From the NCBI GenBank assembly GCA_045580645.1, contig JAZNOG010000010.1:1-9374 (forward strand): a stretch of 9,374 nucleotides of DNA, in the 5' to 3' direction. The translations under genes and the position numbers were made by a program. The notes below the pieces were generated by a model. It was given only the letters and a program-made list of their open reading frames with translations. It ran no database searches and was not told the DNA's origin. The stretch comes from HGM10836 sp045580645. GTDB taxonomy: Bacteria; Bacillota_I; Bacilli_A; RF39; UBA660. Positions 1 through 6,501 of the stretch are shown piece after piece; the stretch's first letter is position 1, and each line of letters starts with the position of its first letter.

Positions 1-1740
1 ATAAATATAACAAATGCACTTCCTATGGGAGATGTAGAAGGTAAAGTATTAGATAAATACTTTGATTTTTCAGTTACAACAAACTTAGATAGTGTATATG
101 ATGTAGATACACCAGTATATTATGAAATAGAATTAGAACCACTTTCTGTAGATTCTGGATATACACAGTTATCTAATGATCAAATAAAAGTATACTTAGA
201 AAATAGAAGTGCAAATAAATCAGTAGTAGAACCATTATTAATAGATGATTTAGGAACATCAACAAATAATGAAAACAATAAAATGTTATATTATACAAGT
301 CATAATCATAAATCAAATATAGAAAGTGTAACAACAAACTATAGATTAAGAGCATGGATAGATTATAATGTAAATGCAAGTAGCTGGACTTCATCAACAA
401 AGAATCAATATAAATTTAGAATTAATATAAATAGTCATGGATATAACGTCCGATATACAACACCAGAAACATGCTTTAGTGTAACACTTGATGAAACTAC
501 TAATACTGCAATATTAAGTGGATATGATATATCATGTGGAACAGATGTAGTAATACCAGACAAACTTCCTATTTCATCATATACATTAGTAGAAGAACCA
601 ACAACAGATGCAATAGGTAAATGTATTGATGTTTGGATGTCAGATCAAGGTGGATTAGATGAAACAAGTGCAACTACATTATGTAATGGTGGAGAAGTAG
701 AGGGTATGACATTAGAATTAATGTTTTCTGATTCCTCAATGTCTGGTTTGTTTGGCCCAATATTAAAAGATACAGGAATGGTAGAACTAACTATGAGTGA
801 AGAACAATATGTTGTCACAACCATCGGAAACGCTGCATTTGCTTCTAACAATCTCACAAGTGTAATTATTCCAAATAGCGTCACAACCATAGGAGACTCT
901 GCATTTTCTAATAACAACCTCACAAGTGTAACCATCCCAAATAGCGTCACAACTATCGGAAATAGTGCATTTTCTTATAACAACCTCACAAGTGTAATTA
1001 TTCCAAATAGCGTCACAACCATTGGAGACTCTGCATTTTCTTATAACAACCTCACAAGTGTAGAAATCCCAAATAGTGTCACAATCATCGGATTGGGTGC
1101 ATTTCATAATAACAACCTCACAAGTGTAGTCATTCCAGATAGTGTCACAACCATCGGAGAAGGTGCATTTCAATCTAACAACCTCACAAGTGTAGTCATT
1201 CCTGATAATGTCACAACCATCGGAAACTTTGCATTTGCATTTAACAACCTCACAAGTTTAACCCTAGGTAATAGCGTCACAACTATCGGAGTCGCTGCAT
1301 TTTCTTCTAACAACCTCACAAGTGTAGTCATCCCAAATAGTGTCACAACAATAGGAGGCTCTGCATTTGATTCTAACAACCTCACAAGTGTAGCCATTCC
1401 TGATAGTGTCACAACCATAGGAAATGGTGCATTTTCTTGGAACAACCTAAGTTATGTAGTAATTGGAGAAAACTCTAATCTTACAGCATCGACAGGAATA
1501 GGAACGGCTGCATTTAGCTCATCAAACAGAACGTTTACGTCAAATGGAAAAACATATGTAGATAATCCAAATTTAACAGTTATTTATAATAACTCAGACA
1601 AAGCTTTTAAATGGAACAGCGCAACTAAAAATGTAATATTTAATAATGAATCTCCTTTTGTAACAGGAACAGTGCCAAGTTATACAATTGATTCAATAAC
1701 ATATAATCCTATAACAATAACAACAGGTTATCCAGAATAA
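1..1740 (+). CDS. Secreted surface protein with TasA/camelysin-like region and BspA-type LRR array (5' end missing)
   Basis: The frame is open from the first base, so the gene starts left of the window; the first in-window Met (bases 25-27) has no ribosome site and lies inside a motif typical of internal sequence. Numbering from the first codon, residues 1-150 contain an 'ITNALPM' strand, a 'YRLRAWIDYN' strand and 'YKFRININS', resembling TasA/camelysin-like secreted repeats of low-GC Firmicutes (inferred). Residues about 155-270 carry four Cys (158, 179, 208, 228). Residues 272-491 are ten 22-residue BspA-type LRR_5 units. The last 88 residues are Asn/Thr-rich and end without LPXTG or a membrane segment, so anchoring is unclear and may lie in the missing N-terminus. 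Likely role: adhesion or binding at the cell surface, by analogy with BspA proteins. The ligand cannot be told. The gene ends in a hairpin shared with the convergent vanY-like gene. Confidence 0.85.
   Translation: MNITNALPMGDVEGKVLDKYFDFSVTTNLDSVYDVDTPVYYEIELEPLSVDSGYTQLSNDQIKVYLENRSANKSVVEPLLIDDLGTSTNNENNKMLYYTSHNHKSNIESVTTNYRLRAWIDYNVNASSWTSSTKNQYKFRININSHGYNVRYTTPETCFSVTLDETTNTAILSGYDISCGTDVVIPDKLPISSYTLVEEPTTDAIGKCIDVWMSDQGGLDETSATTLCNGGEVEGMTLELMFSDSSMSGLFGPILKDTGMVELTMSEEQYVVTTIGNAAFASNNLTSVIIPNSVTTIGDSAFSNNNLTSVTIPNSVTTIGNSAFSYNNLTSVIIPNSVTTIGDSAFSYNNLTSVEIPNSVTIIGLGAFHNNNLTSVVIPDSVTTIGEGAFQSNNLTSVVIPDNVTTIGNFAFAFNNLTSLTLGNSVTTIGVAAFSSNNLTSVVIPNSVTTIGGSAFDSNNLTSVAIPDSVTTIGNGAFSWNNLSYVVIGENSNLTASTGIGTAAFSSSNRTFTSNGKTYVDNPNLTVIYNNSDKAFKWNSATKNVIFNNESPFVTGTVPSYTIDSITYNPITITTGYPE
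814..1473 (+). repeat. Ten tandem 66-bp repeats encoding LRR_5 units
   Basis: The word GTCACAA (GTCACAAT in unit 5) recurs at exactly 814, 880, 946, 1012, 1078, 1144, 1210, 1276, 1342 and 1408, a period of 66 bases (22 codons). The unit reads VTTIGxxAFxxNNLTSV followed by xIPNS. Variation is confined mainly to the residues after IG, the two residues after AF, and the residue before IP. Conservation holds at the DNA level, for example CAACCTCACAAGTGTA in most units. The last unit is degenerate (LSYVVIGEN) and works as a cap. Because the unit is a multiple of three, gain or loss of units by recombination or slippage would keep the frame. Confidence 0.95.
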
Positions 1741-1743
1741 TAT

Positions 1744-1772
1744 AAAAAAAGAAAGTTTTATCTTTCTTTTTA
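1744..1772. terminator. Shared hairpin terminator between convergent genes
   Basis: AAAAAGAAAG (1746-1755) and CTTTCTTTTT (1762-1771) form a perfect 10-bp stem with a 6-base loop. Read on the minus strand the stem runs into a longer T-tract (the A run at 1744-1750), so it looks stronger for the vanY-like gene, whose stop codon (1770-1772) is built into the right arm. On the plus strand it follows the LRR gene stop by 5 bases. Confidence 0.7.
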
Positions 1773-2645
1773 ATTTTCTATAAATTTATAATAGTATTCT
1801 TCATATGTCATGTTTGGATAGTTATCATGCATATCTGTTGCAACTTCTATTCCTACATATCTGTAATGCCATGGTTCATAAATATATCCGTGGATATTTT
1901 CATATCCTTTTGTGTATCTTAAAATAAATCCATATTTGTGGGCATTTTTTTTCATCCATTTAAATGAAGAGGTATTTTCAAAATTCATCATATTGCCGTT
2001 TTTTGTGCTTGATACGTCTATTGCAAGTCCAGTTTGATGTTCAGAGTGCCCGGGTCTTGCTGTATCACTATCTGCATATTCTATTCCTCCTAGAGATACG
2101 GCACTGTCATATAGTTTTTTTTGCATTTCATAAGGCCTATAAGCAGATTGTCCATAGATGTTATAACCATCTTTTAAAGCATCTATGCAGAGTTTTTCAA
2201 ATGATTCTTTAGCATCTTTTCTTAATTTTCTAACATAATAATTACCATTTATAAAAAACTCGCTACTTATTTCTTCTAAATCATCCGGTTCATAATCTTC
2301 ATCTAATTTTAAATATTTATTCATAAGAATTAAATTATCTTTTGTTAGATCTGCATCATTTATATAACTATAAAATTCATAATCTAAACCAATATTTACA
2401 TAAGTTATTGCTTTTTCATAACTAAGATCTTTGTTTTTTTCTTTATATTTAATGTATCTATCTAAATTATGAAGTTTGAATCCTTTTATTTTTTTATATT
2501 CTTGATATGGATCATTAATATTATTATCTTTTATTGGATTATTATCTATAAGGTCTTCTTTTAATTCTTTTTTACAGGAATATAGTATAAATCCAATTAG
2601 AATAATGGATATAATTAGTAATATAATACTAAAGTTTTTTTTCAT
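1770..2645 (-). CDS. VanY-type D-alanyl-D-alanine carboxypeptidase lipoprotein (peptidase M15B)
   Basis: This 291-residue protein would cleave the terminal D-Ala from peptidoglycan stem pentapeptides outside the membrane. It starts with Lys residues and a hydrophobic stretch (5-21) ending in LYSC, so Cys24 is a plausible lipid-attached Cys, although Tyr at position -2 is unusual for a lipobox. The M15B signature is intact: SAYRPYEMQ (167-175), PGHSEHQTGLAID (198-210) with zinc ligands His203 and Asp210, and EPWHY (257-261) with catalytic Glu257 and ligand His260. Residues 30-140 are a charged, Asn/Asp/Lys-rich spacer region found in many secreted Firmicutes VanY proteins. The start is supported by AGGTG (complement of 2651-2655) 5 bases upstream. 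It is divergent from the dacF-type gene. No vanHAX-like genes are present, so cell wall turnover is a better guess than glycopeptide resistance. Confidence 0.92.
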   Translation of the reverse strand: MKKNFSIILLIISIILIGFILYSCKKELKEDLIDNNPIKDNNINDPYQEYKKIKGFKLHNLDRYIKYKEKNKDLSYEKAITYVNIGLDYEFYSYINDADLTKDNLILMNKYLKLDEDYEPDDLEEISSEFFINGNYYVRKLRKDAKESFEKLCIDALKDGYNIYGQSAYRPYEMQKKLYDSAVSLGGIEYADSDTARPGHSEHQTGLAIDVSSTKNGNMMNFENTSSFKWMKKNAHKYGFILRYTKGYENIHGYIYEPWHYRYVGIEVATDMHDNYPNMTYEEYYYKFIEN

Positions 2646-2743
2646 TTAATCACCTACAATTATCTTATCACTTAATAATATTTATTTAAAGATAAAATAG
2701 TATAATTTTTGACAAGTTAACATAGAAATAATTGAGGTGTTTT
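2646..2743. promoter_or_regulatory. Divergent control region of the two D,D-carboxypeptidase genes
   Basis: The 98 bases between the vanY-like and dacF-type starts must hold both promoters. A perfect TATAAT lies at 2701-2706 on the plus strand and is the best -10 candidate for dacF, but I see no good -35 at 16-18 bases upstream. The dacF ribosome site GAGGTG is at 2734-2739. For the minus strand, GATAAT-like sequence (complement near 2660-2668) is a weak -10 candidate. Specific hexamers are uncertain. Confidence 0.4.
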
Positions 2744-3904
2744 ATGAAAAAATTTATAAATAAGTTATTGATACTTTTTTTAATATTTGGTTTATTTCCT
2801 TGTTTTGTAAGTGCAGAAGAAGAATATGCAAATATAACTCCGGGTGCTAAAAGTGCTATTTTAATTGAAGAATCTACTGGTAAAATTCTATATAATAAAA
2901 ATGCAAATGATAAAAGATCTGTTGCGTCACTTACAAAAATGATGGGATTAATTTTAATTTTTGATAATATTGAAAAAGGCGGTTTAAAGTTAGATGAAGT
3001 ATTAACAACAAGTAAGACTGCTAAAGAAATGGGCGGAAGTCAAATTTGGCTTGAAGAAGGGGAAAAAATTTCAGTAAATGATTTAATTAAGGGAATAACG
3101 ATGGCTTCTGCTAATGATGCTATGGTTCTAATGGCAGAACGTTTGGCGGGCACTGAGGAAGCTTTTGTTAAGCAGATGAATCAAAAAGCTAAAGAACTAG
3201 GATTAAAAAATACATATTTTAAAAATTCTACTGGTCTAGATGAAGAAGACCAATATTCTAGTGCTTATGATATGGCAATAATAGCTCAAAATCTTATAAA
3301 ATATGATAAGGTTTTAGATTTTACTAGTGTATATGAAGATTATATAAGAGAAAATACTGATAATAAAACTTGGATTTCTAATACTAATAAATTGGTTCGT
3401 TTTTATGAAGGTGCAGATGGACTAAAAACAGGTTTTGATGATGAAGCAGGAAGATGTATTGCAGTAACTGCTAAAAGAAATGGGTTAAGGTTAATTGCAG
3501 TTTCTCTAGGATATGAAGATAGCACTTTTAGAAATAGTGAAACAATGAATCTTTTAGATTATGGTTTTAATCAATATGAAGCAGATGTTTTATATAAAAA
3601 GAAAGATGTAGTAGGAGAAACATCTTTAGATAAGGCTAATGAACAAAAAATAAAATTATTAGTAGAAGAGGATATTTCTATAATAAAAAAGAAAACTGAA
3701 GAAAAAAAAGAATATAATTATGAAATCAAAATAAATGCTTTAAATTATCCGATTAAAAAGTATGATAAAGTAGGAATACTTAATGTTTTAGATAATGGTA
3801 AAGTAATAAGAGAGGTTAATTTATTATCTGATAGAGATGTAAGTAAAATTAGTATTTTTAAGTTATATTTTAAATTATTAAAAGATGTTTTAGTAGGTGA
3901 ATAA
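2744..3904 (+). CDS. dacF: DacF/PBP5-type D-alanyl-D-alanine carboxypeptidase (peptidase S11)
   Basis: This is a secreted penicillin-binding protein that removes the terminal D-Ala of peptidoglycan stem peptides. I chose the ATG at 2744 (386 residues), with GAGGTG at 2734-2739 as its ribosome site; an upstream in-frame TTG at 2732 overlaps that site. Residues 1-24 are a signal peptide ending VSA before EEE. The three active-site motifs are present: SLTK (Ser62, Lys65), SAN (122-124) and KTG (228-230). From about residue 290 follows the beta-rich PBP5 C-terminal domain, and the end (SIFKLYFKLLKDVLVGE) resembles the amphipathic membrane-attaching helix of this family. Length is normal. The last six codons and the following terminator occur again after dinD, so this 3' end may have been rewritten by an insertion. 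The symbol dacF follows the Bacillus naming habit; dacA or dacB-type naming cannot be excluded. Confidence 0.93.
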   Translation: MKKFINKLLILFLIFGLFPCFVSAEEEYANITPGAKSAILIEESTGKILYNKNANDKRSVASLTKMMGLILIFDNIEKGGLKLDEVLTTSKTAKEMGGSQIWLEEGEKISVNDLIKGITMASANDAMVLMAERLAGTEEAFVKQMNQKAKELGLKNTYFKNSTGLDEEDQYSSAYDMAIIAQNLIKYDKVLDFTSVYEDYIRENTDNKTWISNTNKLVRFYEGADGLKTGFDDEAGRCIAVTAKRNGLRLIAVSLGYEDSTFRNSETMNLLDYGFNQYEADVLYKKKDVVGETSLDKANEQKIKLLVEEDISIIKKKTEEKKEYNYEIKINALNYPIKKYDKVGILNVLDNGKVIREVNLLSDRDVSKISIFKLYFKLLKDVLVGE

Positions 3905-3936
3905 AAAAGAACTTAATCAATTGATTAGGTTTTTTT
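3880..3936 (+). repeat. Left copy of 57-bp direct repeat: dacF 3' end plus terminator
   Basis: It matches 4865-4921 without gaps at 49 of 57 positions. The first 17 bases, AAAAGATGTTTTAGTAG, are identical. In dacF this segment encodes the end of the protein (KDVLVGE, stop) and then the hairpin and T-tract. The stop codons of the two copies are in register (3902-3904 and 4887-4889). See the right copy and the related finding. Confidence 0.85.
3910..3936 (+). terminator. Terminator of dacF
   Basis: CTTAATCAA (3912-3920) faces TTGATTAGG (3921-3929) with one G:T pair, and flanking AA/TT extend the stem. The central AATT must form the loop. A run of seven T follows at 3930-3936. It starts 5 bases after the dacF stop. 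Confidence 0.8.
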
Positions 3937-4045
3937 ATTTTGAAAAATTTTATTTTTTCTAGGTGAAAAGGATGTGGTTTGCGAATTATATATATAGGAG
4001 GTAACTAAAAATGAAAAAATATAATTAAGATTGGAGTGAAAAAAT
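3937..4045 (+). promoter_or_regulatory. dinD leader region with two tiny open frames
   Basis: Two very short frames with proper ribosome sites precede dinD. The first, 3972-4004, encodes MWFANYIYRR and has AGGTG at 3961-3965. Its last codons AGG-AGG-TAA contain the ideal AGGAGGT site (3996-4002) for the second, 4011-4028, which encodes MKKYN. dinD itself has the weaker site GGAGTGA (4033-4039), 6 bases before its ATG. A TATATA stretch near 3987-3996 could be a -10 element with a weak -35 (GTGAAA, 3963-3968), but then the first frame would not be transcribed. Whether these frames are translated, regulatory, or remnants of a lost gene cannot be told from one sequence. Confidence 0.4.
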
Positions 4046-4864
4046 ATGAGTGAATTAGAAATTAGTAATAGTATTTTTGAAAGCATTAAGCATATTGATA
4101 AAAATGGACATGAATATTGGGAAGCAAGAGAATTACAACAAATTCTAGGTTATAAAGAGTGGAGATATTTTTCGGCGGTCATAGAAAAAGCACAAGTTTC
4201 GTGCTCTCAAAGTAATAACAGTATTAATTCCCATTTTGGTGTAAACACCAAAATCGTATCAGCTGGTTCTACTACTAAACCAATAATTGATTATAAATTA
4301 AGTAGATATGCTTGTTATTTGATAGTGCAAAATGCAAATCCTAAATTTAAGGCAGTAGCTTTAGGACAAACTTATTTTGCAGTTCAAACTAGAAAGATGG
4401 AATTAACAGAAGAAGAGTATAGTAAGTTAACAGAAGATGAAAAAAGGTTATATAGAAGAAAACAAACAAGGGATGGCAATAAAATTTTATATAAAATTGC
4501 TAAGGAAAAGGGTGTAAAAAACTTTGATAGATTTACGAATGCAGGTTATAAAGGTTTATATAATGGTGAGACTGCAGATGACATTGCAAAGAGGAAAGGA
4601 TTAAGATATAGAGAAGATATACTTGACAATATGGGTAGCGCTGAATTAGGTGCTAACATATTTAGAATTACACAAACTGAAGCATTGTTAGAAAAACAGG
4701 AAGAACCTAATGAACAAAATGCAACAAATACTCACTATAAGGTAGGAAAGACGGTTAGGAAGGCAATCGAAGAACTAGGTGGGACTATGCCAGAGGATTT
4801 GCCAACCCCTGATAAAAGTTTGAAACAAATTGAAAAAGAAAGTAGAAACAGATTTATAAAATAA
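4046..4864 (+). CDS. dinD: DinD family DNA-damage-inducible protein
   Basis: The 272-residue protein has the length and the landmark blocks of E. coli DinD: HEYWEARELQQILGY at 22-36 (a BRO-N-like N-terminal fold), SRYACYLIVQNA (86-97), GQTYFAVQTR (107-116), the DEKRLYRR block (131-138), DNMGSAELGANIFRITQTEA (194-213) and ELGGTMPEDLPTP (243-255). E. coli DinD belongs to the SOS regulon and is reported to inhibit RecA-mediated strand exchange; the same cytoplasmic role here is inference. I see no Firmicutes-type LexA box (CGAAC-N4-GTTCG) upstream. The gene stands alone, with its own terminator, between dacF and the SDR operon, and is bracketed by direct repeats of the dacF end, which suggests acquisition as a single-gene cassette. 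Phage BRO/KilA-N-type antirepressors share the N-terminal fold, but the whole-length agreement favours DinD. Confidence 0.92.
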   Translation: MSELEISNSIFESIKHIDKNGHEYWEARELQQILGYKEWRYFSAVIEKAQVSCSQSNNSINSHFGVNTKIVSAGSTTKPIIDYKLSRYACYLIVQNANPKFKAVALGQTYFAVQTRKMELTEEEYSKLTEDEKRLYRRKQTRDGNKILYKIAKEKGVKNFDRFTNAGYKGLYNGETADDIAKRKGLRYREDILDNMGSAELGANIFRITQTEALLEKQEEPNEQNATNTHYKVGKTVRKAIEELGGTMPEDLPTPDKSLKQIEKESRNRFIK

Positions 4865-4921
4865 AAAAGATGTTTTAGTAGAAGAGTAATAAATAATTTA
4901 ATCAAGTGATTAAGTTTTTTT
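4865..4921 (+). repeat. Right copy of 57-bp direct repeat: ghost of the dacF 3' end plus terminator
   Basis: This copy begins directly after the dinD stop codon. Read in the register of dacF it encodes KDVLVEE and then TAA, against KDVLVGE and TAA in the left copy. The hairpin and T-tract follow at the same spacing. The eight mismatches fall in the last two codons, the spacer, the stem base and the loop; the stem keeps its pairing in both copies, with one G:T pair each. It has no start codon or ribosome site of its own and is not a gene. Confidence 0.85.
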
Positions 4922-4922
4922 T
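4896..4922 (+). terminator. Terminator downstream of dinD
   Basis: ATTTAATCA (4896-4904) and TGATTAAGT (4907-4915) pair around a small AG centre, which opens to a larger loop in practice. Eight T follow from 4915. It is the counterpart of the dacF terminator and lies inside the right repeat copy. Confidence 0.75.
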
Positions 4923-4952
4923 GTTTTTTTACACTTGTTTTACACATATTTC

Positions 4953-4981
4953 TTTAAAAAACCTTAAAAATTTGTTATATT
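4953..4981 (+). promoter_or_regulatory. Candidate promoter of the SDR-truA-agcS operon
   Basis: TTTAAA (4953-4958), a 17-base spacer and TATATT (4976-4981) with an extended -10 TG at 4973-4974 form the best promoter-like pattern before the operon. A problem is spacing: transcription starting about 7 bases downstream would fall at the edge of the GGGGAG ribosome site (4986-4991). A start further upstream is therefore possible. Confidence 0.4.
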
Positions 4982-4999
4982 TAAAGGGGAGTTGATGTT

Positions 5000-5755
5000 A
5001 TGAAAGCATTAATTACTGGAGCATCTTCTGGAATAGGAAAAGAAATGGCTATTTATTTAAGTGAATTAGGACATGAACTTATATTAGTGGCTAAAGATAA
5101 GGAAAAGTTAGAAGAACTTCAAAAAAGTTTACAAACTAAAACTAAAGTAGTAGTGGTTGATTTATCTGATGAAAAGAAAGTAAAAGATTTATATTTACTT
5201 GTAAGAAATGATGATATAGATATTTTAATTAATAATGCAGGTTTTGGTCTTTTTGGAGACTATAAGGAAGTAGATATAATAACAGAACTTAATATGATTG
5301 ATGTTAATATAAAAGCAGTTCATTTGCTTACTAGATTGTTTTTGAAAGATATGGTAAAGAAAAATAAAGGATATATTTTAAATGTTGCATCAAGTGCAGG
5401 ACTTTTAAAAGGTGGACCTTTGATGAGCACTTATTATGCTACTAAAAGTTATATAGTTAATTTTACTTTGGCTATATATGAAGAATTAAGAAGAAATAAA
5501 TCTAATGTTAAGGTTTCTTTATTATGTCCTGGTCCTGTTGATACTAATTTTAATAAAGTAGCAAATGTAGAATTTAATTTAAAGTCTTTAAGTGCAGAGT
5601 ATGTTGCTAAATATGGCATTGATAAAATGTTTAATAATAAACTTATAATTATTCCTGGTAAATCAACTAAATTTGGAGTGTTTTTTAGTAAACTTTTGCC
5701 TACTAAATTATTATTAAAGATAACTTATAATATACAAAGGAAAAAGAAAAAATGA
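5000..5755 (+). CDS. Short-chain dehydrogenase/reductase (SDR), classical type
   Basis: A 251-residue cytoplasmic NAD(P)-dependent oxidoreductase of unknown substrate. The Rossmann motif TGASSGIG is at 6-13, NNAG at 78-81, and the catalytic set is Asn103, Ser131/Ser132, Tyr145 and Lys149 (YYATK). The PGPVDTNF segment (177-184) is the usual strand after the active site. The best general resemblance is to the DltE/YqjQ-like group of SDRs, but the substrate cannot be read from sequence. The C-terminus ends in a Lys run. The start at 5000 is supported by GGGGAG at 4986-4991; an ATG at 4995 is followed at once by a stop. Its TGA overlaps the truA start (ATGA, 5752-5755), which shows translational coupling and co-transcription. 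Confidence 0.92.
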   Translation: MKALITGASSGIGKEMAIYLSELGHELILVAKDKEKLEELQKSLQTKTKVVVVDLSDEKKVKDLYLLVRNDDIDILINNAGFGLFGDYKEVDIITELNMIDVNIKAVHLLTRLFLKDMVKKNKGYILNVASSAGLLKGGPLMSTYYATKSYIVNFTLAIYEELRRNKSNVKVSLLCPGPVDTNFNKVANVEFNLKSLSAEYVAKYGIDKMFNNKLIIIPGKSTKFGVFFSKLLPTKLLLKITYNIQRKKKK

Positions 5756-6501
5756 GATATTTAATAACTTTTTCTTATGATGGGTCATCTTTTTGCGGTT
5801 ATCAAAGACAAAGAGGTTTAAAGACAGTTCAAGGATCTATTGAAGATGTTTTAACTAAATTAAATAACAATAAAAAAGTAGAATTAGTTTCTTCTGGTAG
5901 AACAGATAAGGGTGTTCATGCTTTAGCTCAAAAAGCTCATTTTGATTTAGATATAAAAGCTACATTATATGGAATAAAAAAATTTTTAAATAAAAGTTTA
6001 AGTGGTGAAATATATATTAAAGATATTAAAGTAGTAGAGAATAATTTTCATGCTAGATATGATGTTTTAAATAAAACATATTCTTATTATATTAATACTT
6101 TAGAATTTGATCCAATTAAGAGAAATTATATATATCAATATTGTCAAAAACTTGATATTGGGAAAATGAGGGAAGGTGCGAATCTTTTGATTGGAGAACA
6201 TGATTTTCGTGGTTTTTGTTTTAATGAAAAGGAAAAAGAAAACTGCATTAGAACAATTTATAGTTGCAAGATAGTAGAAAATCAAGGTATAATAAAAATT
6301 ACCATGACTGGTGACGGTTTTTTAAGAAAAATGGTTCGTAATATAGTAGGAGCATTAATTGAAATAGGAACATTTAAAAAAGATGTATCTGAAATTACTA
6401 AGATACTAGAAAATAAAGGATTATATCATAATAAAAAATGTGTTCCCGGATGTGGTTTATATATAGATGATGTAATTTATAAAGGAGAAGAAAATGATTG
6501 A
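5752..6501 (+). CDS. truA: tRNA pseudouridine(38-40) synthase TruA
   Basis: TruA converts uridines 38-40 of the tRNA anticodon stem-loop to pseudouridine. The 249-residue length is typical. The N-terminus YLITFSYDGSSFCGYQRQ is the family opening, SGRTDKGVHA (48-57) contains the catalytic Asp52, FHARYD lies near residue 100, and GDGFLRKMVRNIVG is the C-terminal core motif, followed by a CGLYI ending strand. It overlaps the SDR gene by 4 bases and agcS by 8 bases (6494-6501), so the three genes form one tightly coupled operon. TruA is often found beside ECF transporter genes in Firmicutes; here its neighbours are an oxidoreductase and a symporter instead, so the linkage probably reflects shared expression rather than a common pathway. 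Confidence 0.96.
   Translation: MRYLITFSYDGSSFCGYQRQRGLKTVQGSIEDVLTKLNNNKKVELVSSGRTDKGVHALAQKAHFDLDIKATLYGIKKFLNKSLSGEIYIKDIKVVENNFHARYDVLNKTYSYYINTLEFDPIKRNYIYQYCQKLDIGKMREGANLLIGEHDFRGFCFNEKEKENCIRTIYSCKIVENQGIIKITMTGDGFLRKMVRNIVGALIEIGTFKKDVSEITKILENKGLYHNKKCVPGCGLYIDDVIYKGEEND

Noticed and set aside
25..27. ATG at 25 as the start of the LRR protein
   Set aside because: The frame is open to base 1, there is no ribosome site before it and no signal peptide after it; the gene clearly continues to the left.
173..400. Antisense frame of 75 codons opposite the TasA-like region
   Set aside because: It is a Leu/Tyr-rich read-through of AT-rich coding DNA with no start signals and no recognisable domain.
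645..1445. Three antisense open frames opposite the LRR array
   Set aside because: They are periodic mirror images of the 66-base repeat, lack ribosome sites and overlap one another; they are by-products of the repeat composition.
1770..2645. Glycopeptide resistance locus because of the VanY-like gene
   Set aside because: No VanH, VanA/B, VanX or VanRS-like gene is present in the window, and M15B enzymes are common in ordinary wall metabolism.
2709..2714. Perfect TTGACA as the -35 box of dacF
   Set aside because: At 16-18 bases downstream there is only the ribosome-site region (TTGAGG), not a -10 box.
2732..2734. TTG start for dacF, adding four residues
   Set aside because: The TTG overlaps the GAGGTG ribosome site that serves the ATG at 2744, and the signal peptide begins properly at MKKF.
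3937..4045. LexA/DinR box upstream of dinD
   Set aside because: I looked for CGAAC-N4-GTTCG-like palindromes on both strands; only an isolated GCGAA at 3981-3985 is present, without a matching half.
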